Assembly (NCBI RefSeq): GCF_000812965.1
Contig: NZ_JSYN01000044.1
Coordinates: forward strand, 1 to 33,023
Length of the DNA stretch: 33,023 nt
DNA from: Pedobacter kyungheensis
Lineage (GTDB): Bacteria; Bacteroidota; Bacteroidia; Sphingobacteriales; Sphingobacteriaceae
Reading direction: 5' to 3'
Shown piece after piece: positions 32,859-33,023 of the stretch (position 1 is its first letter; each line of letters opens with the position of its first letter). Both the position numbers and the translations under genes were made by a program. The notes beneath the pieces are model-generated. The model was not told the origin of the DNA and ran no database searches. It saw only the letters and a list, made by a program, of their open reading frames with translations.

Positions 32859-33023
32859 TGGTTCTATCCTTACAGTCATTAGTTTTATGCTTGCAAGTAT
32901 TAGTTTTATGCTTGCAGGTGTTAGTTCTATGCTTGCAGGAGGCAGTTCTGTGCTTGCAGGTGTTAGTTCTATGCTTGCAGTAGGCAGTTTTATGCTTGCA
33001 GGTGGTAGTTTTATGCTTGCAGG
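32859..33023. repeat. 21-bp tandem array running off the window edge
   Basis: Eight units of 21 bp start at 32859, 32880, 32901, 32922, 32943, 32964, 32985 and 33006 (the last cut by the window edge). The core is TAGTT(T/C)TATGCTTGCAGG; the first unit is the most diverged. Being a multiple of three, the array is open in one frame on the plus strand (heptapeptides such as SSMLAGG) and in one on the minus strand (PASIKLP-like). No credible gene start is in view. Confidence 0.92.

Noticed and set aside
32859..33023. CRISPR-like regular array
   Set aside because: The 21-bp units are directly adjacent with no unique spacers, and no cas gene is present.

Overview
The window is about 33 kb of chromosomal DNA from a member of the Bacteroidota, most likely a Pedobacter- or Mucilaginibacter-like soil bacterium of the Sphingobacteriaceae. 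The reasons are an STN-type SusC/SusD pair, a FecI-like sigma factor with a FecR-like anti-sigma factor, a SusD-type lipoprotein, few Shine-Dalgarno sites, moderate GC and many short dispersed intergenic repeats. This placement is inference from gene content; no rRNA, tRNA, transposase, integrase or CRISPR array was seen.

Left part (1-9.6 kb). Degenerate repeats fill 1-590. A cinA C-terminal-domain gene follows on the minus strand, then a minus-strand pair of flavin amine oxidases: a sarcosine/N-methyl-tryptophan oxidase-like enzyme followed 12 bp later by an L-amino-acid-oxidase-like enzyme. Divergent from these is a tightly coupled plus-strand unit: fdhD, a small conserved protein and a molybdopterin oxidoreductase of the FdhF/YdeP type. 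The start of each of the last two overlaps the end of the gene before it. A small DUF4242 gene faces this unit, with a repeat-rich spacer between them.

Middle (9.6-20.6 kb). An exported DUF5107-TPR protein is followed by an ECF sigma factor, three tandem copies of a roughly 150 bp repeat, a FecR-like anti-sigma factor, an STN-containing SusC and a SusD lipoprotein. A clear intrinsic terminator closes this block. It looks like a trans-envelope signalling and glycan uptake locus in which substrate binding to SusC is relayed through FecR to the sigma factor.

Right part (20.7-32.6 kb). Eight co-directional genes form a saccharide-use cluster: an RraA-fold protein, two paralogous exported GH2 glycosidases, an enolase-superfamily sugar-acid dehydratase, a short-chain dehydrogenase, an SMP-30-type lactonase and a sodium/solute symporter. 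Read together they suggest a non-phosphorylative oxidative route (glycoside to sugar, lactone, sugar acid, 2-keto-3-deoxy acid), with the RraA-fold protein as candidate terminal aldolase. That last step is inference.

The intergenic spaces are unusually rich in structure: REP-like hairpin pairs, a tandem duplication that copies the 3' end of the second GH2 gene, a triplicated hairpin unit between sigma and anti-sigma genes, and a 21-bp tandem array that runs off the right edge.
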